From RSA9 sp036381195 (GTDB taxonomy: Bacteria > Gemmatimonadota > Gemmatimonadetes > Longimicrobiales > RSA9): 64,000 nucleotides of DNA. Every line of letters begins with the position of its first letter. Position 1 is the first letter of the stretch. The position numbers and the translations under genes are program-made. Shown one piece after another: positions 27,979 through 35,860 of this stretch. Location of the stretch: NCBI GenBank assembly GCA_036381195.1, contig DASVDH010000068.1:1-64000 (forward strand), in the 5' to 3' direction. Below the pieces are notes generated by a model, which was given only the letters and a program-made list of their open reading frames with translations, was not told the origin of the DNA and did no database searches.

Positions 27979-29637
27979 TCAGCGCCGCAGCCGTTCCCCC
28001 TGGTCCTCCGTGCGCAGGACCCACGCCGCCAGCCGGGCGGGCCGCAGCTCCAGCCGGCGGGGCGTCAGCCCGGCGTCGCTGCGCGACCCGCAGTCGGGGC
28101 CCGGGGCGGTCTCCAGTTCGCGCAGCATCGCGGAGCAGCGCTTGCGCCAGCGCTCCCAGTTGGCGGGCCGCAGGTCGATCCACCCGCGCTCCGCGAGGCG
28201 GGCATCGTCGGGCGACTGCCCCGGTTCCGGGGCGACCTTGACCTCCGCTCCCCGCAGCAACCGGTCGCCGTCGGGCAGCAGGATCGGGATGCCGATCGAG
28301 AGCGCATGGACCCGCAGCTCGTCCTCGGACTCGATCAGCGCCAGGGCGCGTGCCGCAGCGGCATCCGGGTCGAGCGCGGCGGCCTCCGGCAGGTCACGGA
28401 ACAGGCGCCCGAGGATGGCGCCCTCGAAGAGCAGCTTGGAGAGGCGCGGCGGCCCCAGCATCTCGTAGGCGACGGCGGCCGAGCCGTGCTGGCGCTCGAG
28501 CTCCTCCATCCGCTCCAGGGCGACCTGGCGGAGCAAGCCCGCCCGGTACGTGGGGCCGGAGGTCGAGGCGTCGAGCGCCGCCACGATGTCGCGGCCGGTC
28601 GGGAAGCCCCGGATCTCGCGGATCACGTCGTCCGCGATCTCCTCCGGCGTGATGTACTCCATGAGCCCGAGCGCCGTCAGCGTCTCGAACTCGGCCAGAC
28701 TGAACAGCCCGTTCTCCCCCGCATCCAGGTAGACGCCCTCCAGCGCGCCGCCGAGGACGCGGTGCGCATCCGCAGCAGCCGTGCCGAAGGCCTCGGCGAG
28801 CGGGAGGGCGCGGGCGGCATCACAGCGCGGGATGGGCCGGCCGCCTCGCCGCACCTGGCCATAGCCGATCGCCTTCCAGCTCACGGCGGCGGTGGGCTTG
28901 ATCTCCTTGGCCGCGGGCGCGCCCGGCGTGCGCGCCATCAGGTAGAGCAGGAGCGTGTGTGCGCCGGCGACGCCCGCCTTGGCCAGCAGCGTCCGGCTGG
29001 GGCGCTCCTCCGAGTGCGTGAACGGGATGTTCAGCCCCATTCCCCCCGTTCCGGACGTGCCAACCTTGATATACAGGAGCGTGCCGGCACGGCGCATTGC
29101 CTCGAGCGCGATCTGGACGTGGCGGATGAGCTGCGGCAGGTGCAGCGTGGCGAGGTGACGCTCGACGGACTCCACATCCGCACGACCCGCGTGCGCGGCA
29201 GCCCGCAAGGCCAATCCGCTCGCGAACACGTTCTGGTAGGCGAACGCGGTCGCCGTGTTCACGCAGTCCACGACGAGGTGGGGCTGGTGCCGGGCCAGGA
29301 TAACGCCCAGGGTGGAGCGGCGCACGACGTCGTCAGTCAGCTCCCCCAGCAGGTCGTCGAGCAGTAGCGCCCTGCTGGCCGGGTCAGAGAGCACCTCCTC
29401 GCGGCTTCGATCCTTGAGCGGCTCGGGCAGGAAGATGTTCCCCCACTCGGCCACGACCCGCGTGCCGGAGGGCACGCCTTCCGCGGTGAGCTCCGCGACG
29501 GCCTGCTCGGCTTCCTCACGGCGCAGCGCGCTGATGACGACCGCACCCGGCGCGTGCGCCAGCAGCCGCCGGGCGACGGCCATCCCGACGAGGCCCGAGC
29601 CGCCCAGCAGCAGTACCGTGCGACCCTGTACGTCCAT
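27979..29637 (-). CDS. Large Rossmann-fold (SDR-like) protein of unknown function
   Basis: 552 residues, about twice the size of a typical short-chain dehydrogenase. The N-terminus has a nucleotide-binding glycine motif, LLLGGSGLVGMAVARRLL (residues 10-27). HQPHLVVDCVNTATA and LLYIKVGTSGTGGMG resemble the beta-strand ends of extended SDRs. No YxxxK catalytic pair is obvious where expected. The C-terminal 250 residues match nothing I recognise. Start ATG 29637 is preceded by GGAAGGGGG; an upstream in-frame ATG at 29670 is less well placed. It lies alone between rluB and moxR. Confidence 0.7.
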   Translation of the reverse strand: MDVQGRTVLLLGGSGLVGMAVARRLLAHAPGAVVISALRREEAEQAVAELTAEGVPSGTRVVAEWGNIFLPEPLKDRSREEVLSDPASRALLLDDLLGELTDDVVRRSTLGVILARHQPHLVVDCVNTATAFAYQNVFASGLALRAAAHAGRADVESVERHLATLHLPQLIRHVQIALEAMRRAGTLLYIKVGTSGTGGMGLNIPFTHSEERPSRTLLAKAGVAGAHTLLLYLMARTPGAPAAKEIKPTAAVSWKAIGYGQVRRGGRPIPRCDAARALPLAEAFGTAAADAHRVLGGALEGVYLDAGENGLFSLAEFETLTALGLMEYITPEEIADDVIREIRGFPTGRDIVAALDASTSGPTYRAGLLRQVALERMEELERQHGSAAVAYEMLGPPRLSKLLFEGAILGRLFRDLPEAAALDPDAAAARALALIESEDELRVHALSIGIPILLPDGDRLLRGAEVKVAPEPGQSPDDARLAERGWIDLRPANWERWRKRCSAMLRELETAPGPDCGSRSDAGLTPRRLELRPARLAAWVLRTEDQGERLRR

Positions 29638-29734
29638 GCGGGTGCCCCCTTCCAGTGTGGATCCGCCCACCGCGGGTGTGCCTGCGGCCCGCGCGAGGTG
29701 TCCCTCACAGCAGACGCCGCCGCCCCTCCCGCCC

Positions 29735-30472
29735 CTACTCCCCCCGCGCAGCGGCCAACCGCTCGAGGGAAGCCAGCTCCGCCGGCGTGAGGCGCCGCCA
29801 CGCCCCGGGCCGGAGCCGGCCGAGCCGCACCGGCCCGTGGCTCAGGCGAACGAGCCGCCGGACGGGATACCCCGCCGCCGCGAGCAGGCGCCGGACGATG
29901 CGCTTCCGGCCGTCACGCATCGTCACGCGCAACCGCGTGGTACCGGGCCGCGCGCCCGGCACCCGCTCCAGCGCGCGGGCGCGGGCGACTCCATCCTCGA
30001 GCTCGATCCCTTCCAGGATCCGGCGCTCCGTCGCGGCCGTCACCCGGCCGGCGACCTCCGCTTCGTAGACGCGATCCACACCGTAGCGCGGATGGAGGAG
30101 GCGGTGCGCGATCTCACCCTGATTTGTGAGCAGCAGCAGCCCCTCGCTGTCCGCGTCCAGCCGGCCTACATGGAAGAGCCCCCCGAAGGCGGGCGGCAGC
30201 AGGTCGTAGATCGTGGGCCGGCGCTGCGGGTCCCTCCGCGTCGTCACGTACCCCCGCGGCTTGTGCAGCGCGATCCAGACGGGGCGCGCGGGCTCGACCC
30301 GCCTGCCATCCACCTCGACCCGATCCACCGCCGGGTCCACCCGGACGCCCAGCTCGGTCACCCGCTCGCCATTGACCCGGACCCGACCCGCCCGGATCCA
30401 CTCCTCCGCCCGGCGCCGCGAGGCGAGGCCCGCCATGGACAGGAATCGTTGGAGGCGGATCTGCTCGCCCAA
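29735..30472 (-). CDS. rluB: 23S rRNA pseudouridine synthase, RluB/RsuA family
   Basis: 245 residues. An S4 RNA-binding domain (3-62: RLQRFLSMAGLASRRRAEEWI) precedes the synthase domain, with catalytic Asp in GRLDADSEGLLLLTN near residue 102. KPRGYVTT and the C-terminal EGRKRIVRR-like segment (DGRKRIVRRLL) support the RluB/RluE branch. It probably modifies U2605-equivalent of 23S rRNA; RsuA-type activity on 16S is less likely. scpB-rluB adjacency is common; the gap here is 23 nt. Confidence 0.95.
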   Translation of the reverse strand: MGEQIRLQRFLSMAGLASRRRAEEWIRAGRVRVNGERVTELGVRVDPAVDRVEVDGRRVEPARPVWIALHKPRGYVTTRRDPQRRPTIYDLLPPAFGGLFHVGRLDADSEGLLLLTNQGEIAHRLLHPRYGVDRVYEAEVAGRVTAATERRILEGIELEDGVARARALERVPGARPGTTRLRVTMRDGRKRIVRRLLAAAGYPVRRLVRLSHGPVRLGRLRPGAWRRLTPAELASLERLAAARGE

Positions 30473-30495
30473 CGGGAAGCCTCCGCGCGCCGCGC

Positions 30496-31776
30496 TCAGC
30501 TCTCCGGGTCACCCGCCTGCGCCGCGGCCGGCCTGTCCTCCGCGCCCGCCAGCCCTGCGCCATCTTGACCGCCCGGCGGCTCGCCAGCGCTCGGCGACTC
30601 ACCGCAGACCGATACGGTTGCCTCCTCCTGCACGGTCGCCGGCCCGGGGCTCTCCGGGGCCGACCCGCGTTGCTCCGCGATGACCTGCTCTGGGCCATCC
30701 AGGGTCGACTCCCGTTCTTCCGGGATCACCTGCCCTGGGCCATCCGGGGCCGAGTGACGTTCCTCCGCGACCACTGGCTCGGGGCTCTCCGGGCCCGAGT
30801 CGCTTTGCTCCGCGGCCACCGGCTCTGCAACATCGGGGGCCGACTCGTATTCCTCCGCGACCACCGGCTCAGGGCCATCCGCGCCCGACTCACCTTCCTC
30901 CCCGACCAGCAGCTCGGGGCTCTCCGGGGGCGCCTCGCGTTGCTGCGTGGCCGCCGGTTCCAGGCCCTCCGGGGTCGTTTCGCGTTCCTCCGCGGCGGGC
31001 TCGGCGGCCTCGGCACCGGCCCGAGCGGCCGGCGCATCCTCCGCTTCGGCGGACTCCGCGCCGTCCGGCGCGGCCGGCCGCTCGTCTCCCGCCCCGGGTG
31101 GCTCGGCGCCGTTGGACGCGGCCGGCGCGCCGGCCGCCGCCGCAGCACCCGGTTCCGCGTCCGCGGCCGCAGGGGCCGCCTCCGACGCGGAAGGCGCCGC
31201 CTCCGGGGCGCCGGGGGGCGCCTCCTGCACCGCGGCCGCCGCGTCCGGCGCGCGCTGCTTGAGCACGACCGGGAGCTCGTCGGGGCGGGGCAGGTCGTGC
31301 AGCGAGTTGAACCCGAAGTGCTCGAGGAACTTCTGCGTCGTGCCGTAAAGCAGCGGCCGGCCCAGTCCCTCGCCCCGGCCCACGACGTCGACGAGCTGTC
31401 GCTCCTGAAGCGTGCGCAGGACCCCCGCCGAGCCGATGCCGCGGATCTCCTCGATCTCCGCACGGCCGATCGGCTGGCGGTAGGCGATGATCGCCAGCAC
31501 CTCGAGCGCGGGCCCGGAAAGGCGCCCGCTCTGCGGCACCGTATGGAAGCGCTCGAGCACGCCGGCGTACTCCGGCCGCGTCAGGAGCTGGTACCCCCCG
31601 GCCAGCTCGTAGATCTGGAACGCGCGCCCCGTGGCGTCATACTCCGCGCGGAGCGCAAGGATCGCCTGCTCGACCGCATCCTCGTCCAGCCCCTCCGCCG
31701 CACGGCTCAGGTCGGCGGCCGAGAGCGGCGCGTCGGACGCGAAGAGCAGGGCCTCAATGATCTCGGTCGTTCGCAT
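30496..31776 (-). CDS. scpB: Segregation and condensation protein ScpB with long repetitive tail
   Basis: 426 residues. The first 170 are a normal ScpB: two winged-helix domains (ALEVLAIIAYRQPIGRAEIEEIRG and LLYGTTQKFLEHFG are diagnostic), the dimerising subunit of the SMC-ScpAB complex. The remaining 255 residues are an acidic, Pro/Ala/Glu-rich, probably disordered tail, which includes eight tandem 15-residue repeats. Ordinary ScpB proteins are 170-250 residues. The start overlaps scpA by 23 nt. Confidence 0.95.
   Translation of the reverse strand: MRTTEIIEALLFASDAPLSAADLSRAAEGLDEDAVEQAILALRAEYDATGRAFQIYELAGGYQLLTRPEYAGVLERFHTVPQSGRLSGPALEVLAIIAYRQPIGRAEIEEIRGIGSAGVLRTLQERQLVDVVGRGEGLGRPLLYGTTQKFLEHFGFNSLHDLPRPDELPVVLKQRAPDAAAAVQEAPPGAPEAAPSASEAAPAAADAEPGAAAAAGAPAASNGAEPPGAGDERPAAPDGAESAEAEDAPAARAGAEAAEPAAEERETTPEGLEPAATQQREAPPESPELLVGEEGESGADGPEPVVAEEYESAPDVAEPVAAEQSDSGPESPEPVVAEERHSAPDGPGQVIPEERESTLDGPEQVIAEQRGSAPESPGPATVQEEATVSVCGESPSAGEPPGGQDGAGLAGAEDRPAAAQAGDPES
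30601..30960 (-). repeat. Eight 45-bp repeats encoding 15-residue units in ScpB
   Basis: Residues 273-392 of ScpB consist of exactly eight 15-residue periods, each opening with a form of EPVVAEE and ending with a form of SAPDGP or SAPESP. Variation between units is mostly at positions 8-10. The repeats keep the frame and account for 360 bp. Confidence 0.9.
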
Positions 31777-32518
31777 CCAGCTTCTTTCCGTTCCTGCGGT
31801 AGAGCCACAGCGGCGCGAACGGCTCCCGCTGCCGCATCGCCAGGACGTGCTGCTTCGCGAGCTCCAGGCCAGCGAGCAACGTCACGACCGCGTGCAACCG
31901 GTCGCCGAACGGGGCGACCAGCCGGCGGAACTCGACGCGGGCGAGGCGCGCGAGCGTGTCGATGATCAGCCTGATCTTCTCCTCGATCGGCACGGCGCGC
32001 GGCGTGACCCGGTGCTCCGCCGGCGGACGCTGCCGCTGGCCGACGGCCAGGGCGGCGGCCCATACCTCGTCCCAGCTCACTTCCAGCTCGACCGGCTGCT
32101 CGTTGCGCGGGATCGGTGGGACGTAGCCACGCGGGTAGTGCTTCCCGCGGGCGAGTTCCGCTTCCTCGAGCCGGCGCGCGGCCTCGCGGAAATGCTCGTA
32201 CTCGAGGAGACGCCGCACCAGCTCGGCACGCGGGTCCACCAGCTCGCCGCTCTCATCCACCCGGCGCGGGAGGAGCATCTGCGCCTTGATGCGGATCAGC
32301 GTGGCCGCCATCTCGAGGAACTCGCCGGCGCGATCCAGGCCCAGGCGCTCGATGCCTTCGATCGCGCGCAGGAACTGCTCCGTGATGCGGGCGATCGGGA
32401 TGTCGAAGATGTCGATGTCCTGCTCGCGAATGAGGTGGAGCAACAGATCGAGCGGGCCCTGGAACCGCTCGAGCTCCACGACGAAGCCGCCTTCGGCGAC
32501 GGGCGCATCCACGCTCAT
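31754..32518 (-). CDS. scpA: Segregation and condensation protein ScpA
   Basis: Kleisin subunit bridging SMC heads in chromosome condensation. The N-terminal FQGPLDLLLHLIREQDIDIFDIPIARITEQF (residues 18-48 region) is the SMC-neck-binding part, LEMAATLIRIKAQMLLPR follows, and the C-terminal winged helix binds the SMC cap. 254 residues is normal. The ATG at 32518 overlaps the protease stop by 4 nt, and scpB begins inside its 3' end. Confidence 0.97.
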   Translation of the reverse strand: MSVDAPVAEGGFVVELERFQGPLDLLLHLIREQDIDIFDIPIARITEQFLRAIEGIERLGLDRAGEFLEMAATLIRIKAQMLLPRRVDESGELVDPRAELVRRLLEYEHFREAARRLEEAELARGKHYPRGYVPPIPRNEQPVELEVSWDEVWAAALAVGQRQRPPAEHRVTPRAVPIEEKIRLIIDTLARLARVEFRRLVAPFGDRLHAVVTLLAGLELAKQHVLAMRQREPFAPLWLYRRNGKKLDANDRDH

Positions 32519-33168
32519 GTCGAGAGCCGCACGAGTGCGTCGGCCAGCCCGCCCAGCAGCGAGACGGGCCGGAGCAGGACGCCGATGGCCCCGGGGGCGA
32601 AGACGAGGATCGCGATGAGGATCAGCATGCCATAGCGCCCGAGCTCGCGATAGAGCAGCCCGAGGCGCGGAGGGAGCAGGTGGTAGAGCACGTGCGAGCC
32701 ATCGAGGGGTGGAATCGGGATCAGGTTGAAGAACGCGAGGATCAGGTTCAACACGACCCCGACCTGCGCCATGAAGCGCAGGGTCGTCAACACCCCCTCC
32801 CCGGCGGGAACGGCGCGCTCGAGATGGATCAGGCCGATGATGAGCGCCGTGCACACCACGGCGAGCAGGAGGTTCGCGGCAACGCCGGCCACGGACACCA
32901 GGATGTCGCCCCGCCGGTAATGCCGGTAGTTGCGCGGGTCGACCGGCACGGGACGCGCCCAGCCGAACAGGACGTCGCCCGGCGAGAGCCACAGGATCAG
33001 CGGGACGAGGATGCTGCCGACCGGATCGATGTGGACGATGGGATTCATCGTGAGCCGCCCCGCATCGAGGGCCGTCCGGTCGCCCTGCCGTAGGGCCATC
33101 CACCCGTGTGCGTACTCGTGGAGGACCACGGAGAACAGCAGGACGGGGAGCACGAGCAACAATTCCAT
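32515..33168 (-). CDS. Site-2 protease-type membrane metalloprotease (M50)
   Basis: 217 residues with about five membrane helices. The zinc motif HEYAH (HExxH) is at residues 18-22 in the first helix and the third ligand motif NLIPIPPLDG is near 150, so the active site is complete. Members cleave within the membrane; the substrate is unknown. M50 genes very often precede scpA-scpB, as here. The ATG at 33168 lacks a ribosome-binding site but sits 8 nt after a TAGGTT -10-like box, suggesting a leaderless transcript. Confidence 0.9.
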   Translation of the reverse strand: MELLLVLPVLLFSVVLHEYAHGWMALRQGDRTALDAGRLTMNPIVHIDPVGSILVPLILWLSPGDVLFGWARPVPVDPRNYRHYRRGDILVSVAGVAANLLLAVVCTALIIGLIHLERAVPAGEGVLTTLRFMAQVGVVLNLILAFFNLIPIPPLDGSHVLYHLLPPRLGLLYRELGRYGMLILIAILVFAPGAIGVLLRPVSLLGGLADALVRLST

Positions 33169-33176
33169 GGGTGGGA

Positions 33177-33182
33177 AACCTA
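33177..33182 (-). promoter_or_regulatory. -10-like box immediately before the M50 protease ATG
   Basis: TAGGTT on the minus strand, ending 8 nt before the start codon, the same sequence and spacing as for gltX. No convincing -35 is present at 16-18 nt. Confidence 0.4.
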
Positions 33183-33363
33183 ACGCGCGCCGGTGGCCGG
33201 GCGCCACCCCCGACCTCGCGGTTCCGCAGGCCGCGCCGGCGGGCCCGCCGTGTCCGCGCGCAGGCGAGCAAACGGTCGTCGCCGGGCGCCGTTGTCCCGG
33301 ACCCCGACCCTCCCACTGGACGGCGCGGCGGTGGGCGGCGCGGATCGCTGCTTGCGGAGCAAC

Positions 33364-33500
33364 CACGGCGAAACAGCCACGGCGAAACAGCCGCTGGCGA
33401 GACGGCCGCGACGGAAACAGCCATGGCGAGACAGCCGCGACGGAACAGCCGCTAGCGGAACGGCCGGGGCGGAGCAGCTGCGGCGGAATAGCCGCAGCGT
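33364..33500. repeat. Degenerate 14-15-bp tandem array, left cluster
   Basis: About ten units of the form SNNGGCGRAACAGC. Two adjacent perfect copies (33364-33377 and 33378-33391) are followed by diverged ones. The same unit recurs at 34183-34256. The cluster lies in the gene-free region between the M50 protease gene (-) and rpsT (+). Confidence 0.8.
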
Positions 33501-33756
33501 CTAGCACTTGCTTTGGCAGGTCCGGGCCGGCCGAGCCGGCCGCACTCCTTGCGCCCGCGCTGCACCGGCCCGCGCGACGTGGGTGTCAGATTTTCCACCG
33601 CCAGGATTCTCAGGTTTTCGATTTTCGACCGCCGTTGACAGCGGGGCCGCGCGGGAGAACTCCGCACCCGTGCCCCCGCTGCGCGGCCACGTGCGGACTC
33701 GACCGCGCCGGCGGTGGTCAAGTTCCAGCATCCGGTTCATCCGCCTCTCGGGTGCG

Positions 33757-34025
33757 GAGTTCGCCCTCCCCAGCGCGGCCAGTTTCCACCGCGCCGAGGT
33801 GTGCCGCGATGTGTGAGGACCTTCGCCGCGGCCGGCGCAGCCAACTTCCACGACGCCGAGCCGCGTAGCGACGCGCGGGGACTTCGCCGCGCCCAGCGCG
33901 GCCAGTTTCCATGGCATCCAGCCGTGCGCCAATGCGTGGGGAATTCGCCCTGCCCAGCGCGGGCAACTTCCATCGCGCTGGCCGTGCCGCGACGCGTGGG
34001 GGGCTTCGCCGCGCCCCCGCCAGGA
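33757..34025. repeat. 61-bp tandem array, four copies plus part of a fifth
   Basis: Units begin at 33757, 33818, 33880, 33941 and 34002, each opening with a form of GANTTCGCC and containing CCCAGCGCGG and ACTTCCA/GTTTCCA blocks. The 61-62-bp period is not a multiple of three, so the array does not encode a protein repeat. The full gap 33169-34261 shows no supported gene. Confidence 0.85.
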
Positions 34026-34182
34026 GCGCGCGACGCGCTGCGCGGCCGCACCCGGGCGCACGAGCAGGCGCTGTTGCAGTAGGGCCGCGCCCCTAGGAAC
34101 CCGCGACGCGCTGCGCGGCTGCACCGGCGCCTGCCGCTGCCCCTCGCCGGAGCGGGCGTCGAGGGCCGGACCAGAGGTGACA

Positions 34183-34256
34183 AAGCGAAACAGCCGCGGC
34201 GGAACAGCCGGCGGCGCAACACTCACTGGCGCAACAGCTCCGGCGAACCAGCCGCG
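34183..34256. repeat. Degenerate 14-15-bp tandem array, right cluster
   Basis: Five units matching the left cluster (for example GCGAAACAGCCGC, GGCGGAACAGCCGG, GGCGCAACAGCTCC). They end just before the rpsT promoter and, with the left cluster, flank the 61-bp array. Confidence 0.75.
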
Positions 34257-34261
34257 GGACG

Positions 34262-34290
34262 TTGACACGCGGCCCGCGCGCGCGTAGCTT
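34262..34290 (+). promoter_or_regulatory. rpsT promoter
   Basis: TTGACA (34262-34267), a 17-nt spacer and TAGCTT (34285-34290). The leader would be about 42 nt. Confidence 0.65.
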
Positions 34291-34338
34291 ATCGGTTTGC
34301 AATACGGTTGATTCCCAGCGACTTCCGGGAGGGGCGGT

Positions 34339-34602
34339 TTGCCCAACACCAAGAGTGCGGAAAAGCGGATGATCCAGCAGCGCAAGCGCGCGGCGCGCAA
34401 CCGCGCCCAGCGCTCGCGCCTCAAGACCGCGATCAAGAAGGTGCTCCAGGCGCAGGACGGCGCGCAGGCCACGCAGGCCTTCCGCGAGACGGCCGCGCTG
34501 CTCGATCGGCTGGCGACTCGCCGCGTGATCCACCCGAACCGCGCGGCCCGAAAGAAGTCCCGGCTCGCCCAGCGTGTGAAGGCGTTGGGCGGCACGCCCT
34601 GA
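34339..34602 (+). CDS. rpsT: 30S ribosomal protein S20
   Basis: An 87-residue, strongly basic helical protein that binds 16S rRNA early in 30S assembly. PNTKSAEKRMIQQRKRAARN at the start and VIHPNRAARKKSRLA near the end are diagnostic. The start codon is TTG with GGGAGGGG just upstream; in enterobacteria a rare rpsT start codon is part of autoregulation, so a similar role is possible. It is one of the few plus-strand genes and stands alone between a promoter and a strong terminator. Confidence 0.97.
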   Translation: MPNTKSAEKRMIQQRKRAARNRAQRSRLKTAIKKVLQAQDGAQATQAFRETAALLDRLATRRVIHPNRAARKKSRLAQRVKALGGTP

Positions 34603-34641
34603 GGGTCTCGCACCGCGCCTCGCGGGCCGGGAACCGCCACG

Positions 34642-34685
34642 GCGCCCGGGCCTCCCCCGAAGCAGGACGGGGGAGGCCCGGGCGC
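34642..34685. terminator. Strong hairpin terminator after rpsT (probably bidirectional)
   Basis: A perfect 17-bp stem (34642-34658 with 34669-34685) with a 10-nt loop between the convergent rpsT and yhaM-like genes. There is no U-tract on either side, so it may rely on Rho or act as an RNA-end stabiliser. Confidence 0.6.
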
Positions 34686-34723
34686 GCGTCATCGTGCCCT
34701 CTTCCCGCCGCCCGCAGCCCGCG

Positions 34724-35860
34724 TCAATCCGGGAACAGGTCCAGCGTGTCCGCGTCCGGAGCAGCGCTCGCCGTGCCCCGCGGCACCTCCTCCTGCCCGG
34801 CCACCCGGTGCCGGAAGAATTCCCGGCCGAACGAGGGATCGTAGGCGGACCAGCCCTGCTCGATGTCAGAGACGAGCCGCTCCGCCTGATTCAGCTTGGC
34901 GTCCAGGTCGTCCACGTAGTGCAGGATGAGCCCCTCGAGGATCTTCGGCCGCCTGGGGCTCTGCCACTCGTAGCGTCCCTGGTGACTCGCGATCAGGTGC
35001 AGCAACAGCAGGAGGCGGTCGCGCGAAAGCTCCTTGACCGCCGCGGCTTCCGCCTGGACCATTTCGAGGCCGAGCAGGATGTGGCCGAGTAGCCGTCCTT
35101 CGTCGCTGAACGTGAAGCCGGTCCCCGCCACGATCTCCCGGACCTTGCCCACGTCGTGCAGCAGCGCCCCGGCCACGAGGAGGTCCCGGTCGATCGAGGG
35201 TCCGTAATGGCGGGCGAGCAGGTCGCACGCCGTGGCGACGGAGAGCGTGTGCTCGAGCAGGCCGCCCAGGTACGCGTGATGGTTCCGCTTGGCTGCGGGC
35301 GCGCGCCGGAACGCACGGCCGATCTCCGAGCGCCGGTCCAGCATCCGGCGCAGGAGCGCGCCGAGGCCCGGGTCGCGCACCGAGGCGATGAGCGCGGCCA
35401 GCTCGCGCTCCATCTCCTCGGGCGGGCGCGGCGACCGGGGCAGGAAGAGGTCGAGCTCCTCCGGCGCGACGCTGACCGGCGTCACCTCGTCGAGGTTGAG
35501 CTGCGGCTCGCCGTTGAAGACCTCGACGCGGCCGCGCACGCCCACGAACGAGCCCGGCGGGACGAGCGCGTGGATCCTGTCGGCATCATCCCACACCCGG
35601 CCCTCCAGCGCGCCGCTCCGGTCGCAGAGCCTGAGCCGCAGGTACGGCTTGTCCTGCCGGGTGCGCCGCAGCTCACGGGACTCGACGTAGTAGCAGCCGG
35701 CGACCCGCGCGCCCTCCCGCAGCTCGCCGACGGGCGGCCAGGGGAACCGGTCCGGCGCGATCCATTGCCGGAGGGTGGGCGGCGGCGCGTGCGGGCTGCC
35801 CGGCCCGCGCTCCTCACGGCGGCGCGGCCCTGCGCCGGTGCCCCCGGGTGCGCCGCTCAC
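34724..35860 (-). CDS. yhaM: 3'-5' exoribonuclease, YhaM family
   Basis: 378 residues. An N-terminal OB-fold (about 55-135: GALEGRVWDDADR, GVRGRVEVFNGEPQLNLDEVTPV) is followed by an HD domain with H in NHHAYLGGLLEHTLSV, HD in GALLHDVGKV and HxxxH-like SHQGRYEW. This is the YhaM/CBF1 architecture, a metal-dependent RNase that trims RNA ends. The GTG at 35860 is chosen because it overlaps the pyrC stop by 4 nt; the first 45 residues are Gly/Arg/Pro-rich. It is the last gene of the pyr operon. Confidence 0.88.
   Translation of the reverse strand: MSGAPGGTGAGPRRREERGPGSPHAPPPTLRQWIAPDRFPWPPVGELREGARVAGCYYVESRELRRTRQDKPYLRLRLCDRSGALEGRVWDDADRIHALVPPGSFVGVRGRVEVFNGEPQLNLDEVTPVSVAPEELDLFLPRSPRPPEEMERELAALIASVRDPGLGALLRRMLDRRSEIGRAFRRAPAAKRNHHAYLGGLLEHTLSVATACDLLARHYGPSIDRDLLVAGALLHDVGKVREIVAGTGFTFSDEGRLLGHILLGLEMVQAEAAAVKELSRDRLLLLLHLIASHQGRYEWQSPRRPKILEGLILHYVDDLDAKLNQAERLVSDIEQGWSAYDPSFGREFFRHRVAGQEEVPRGTASAAPDADTLDLFPD

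Noticed and set aside
33501..34640. 379-codon minus-strand frame across the 61-bp array and rpsT
   Set aside because: It runs antisense through rpsT, has no ribosome-binding site, and the repeat period (61 bp) breaks the frame each unit, so the peptide repeat is not maintained.
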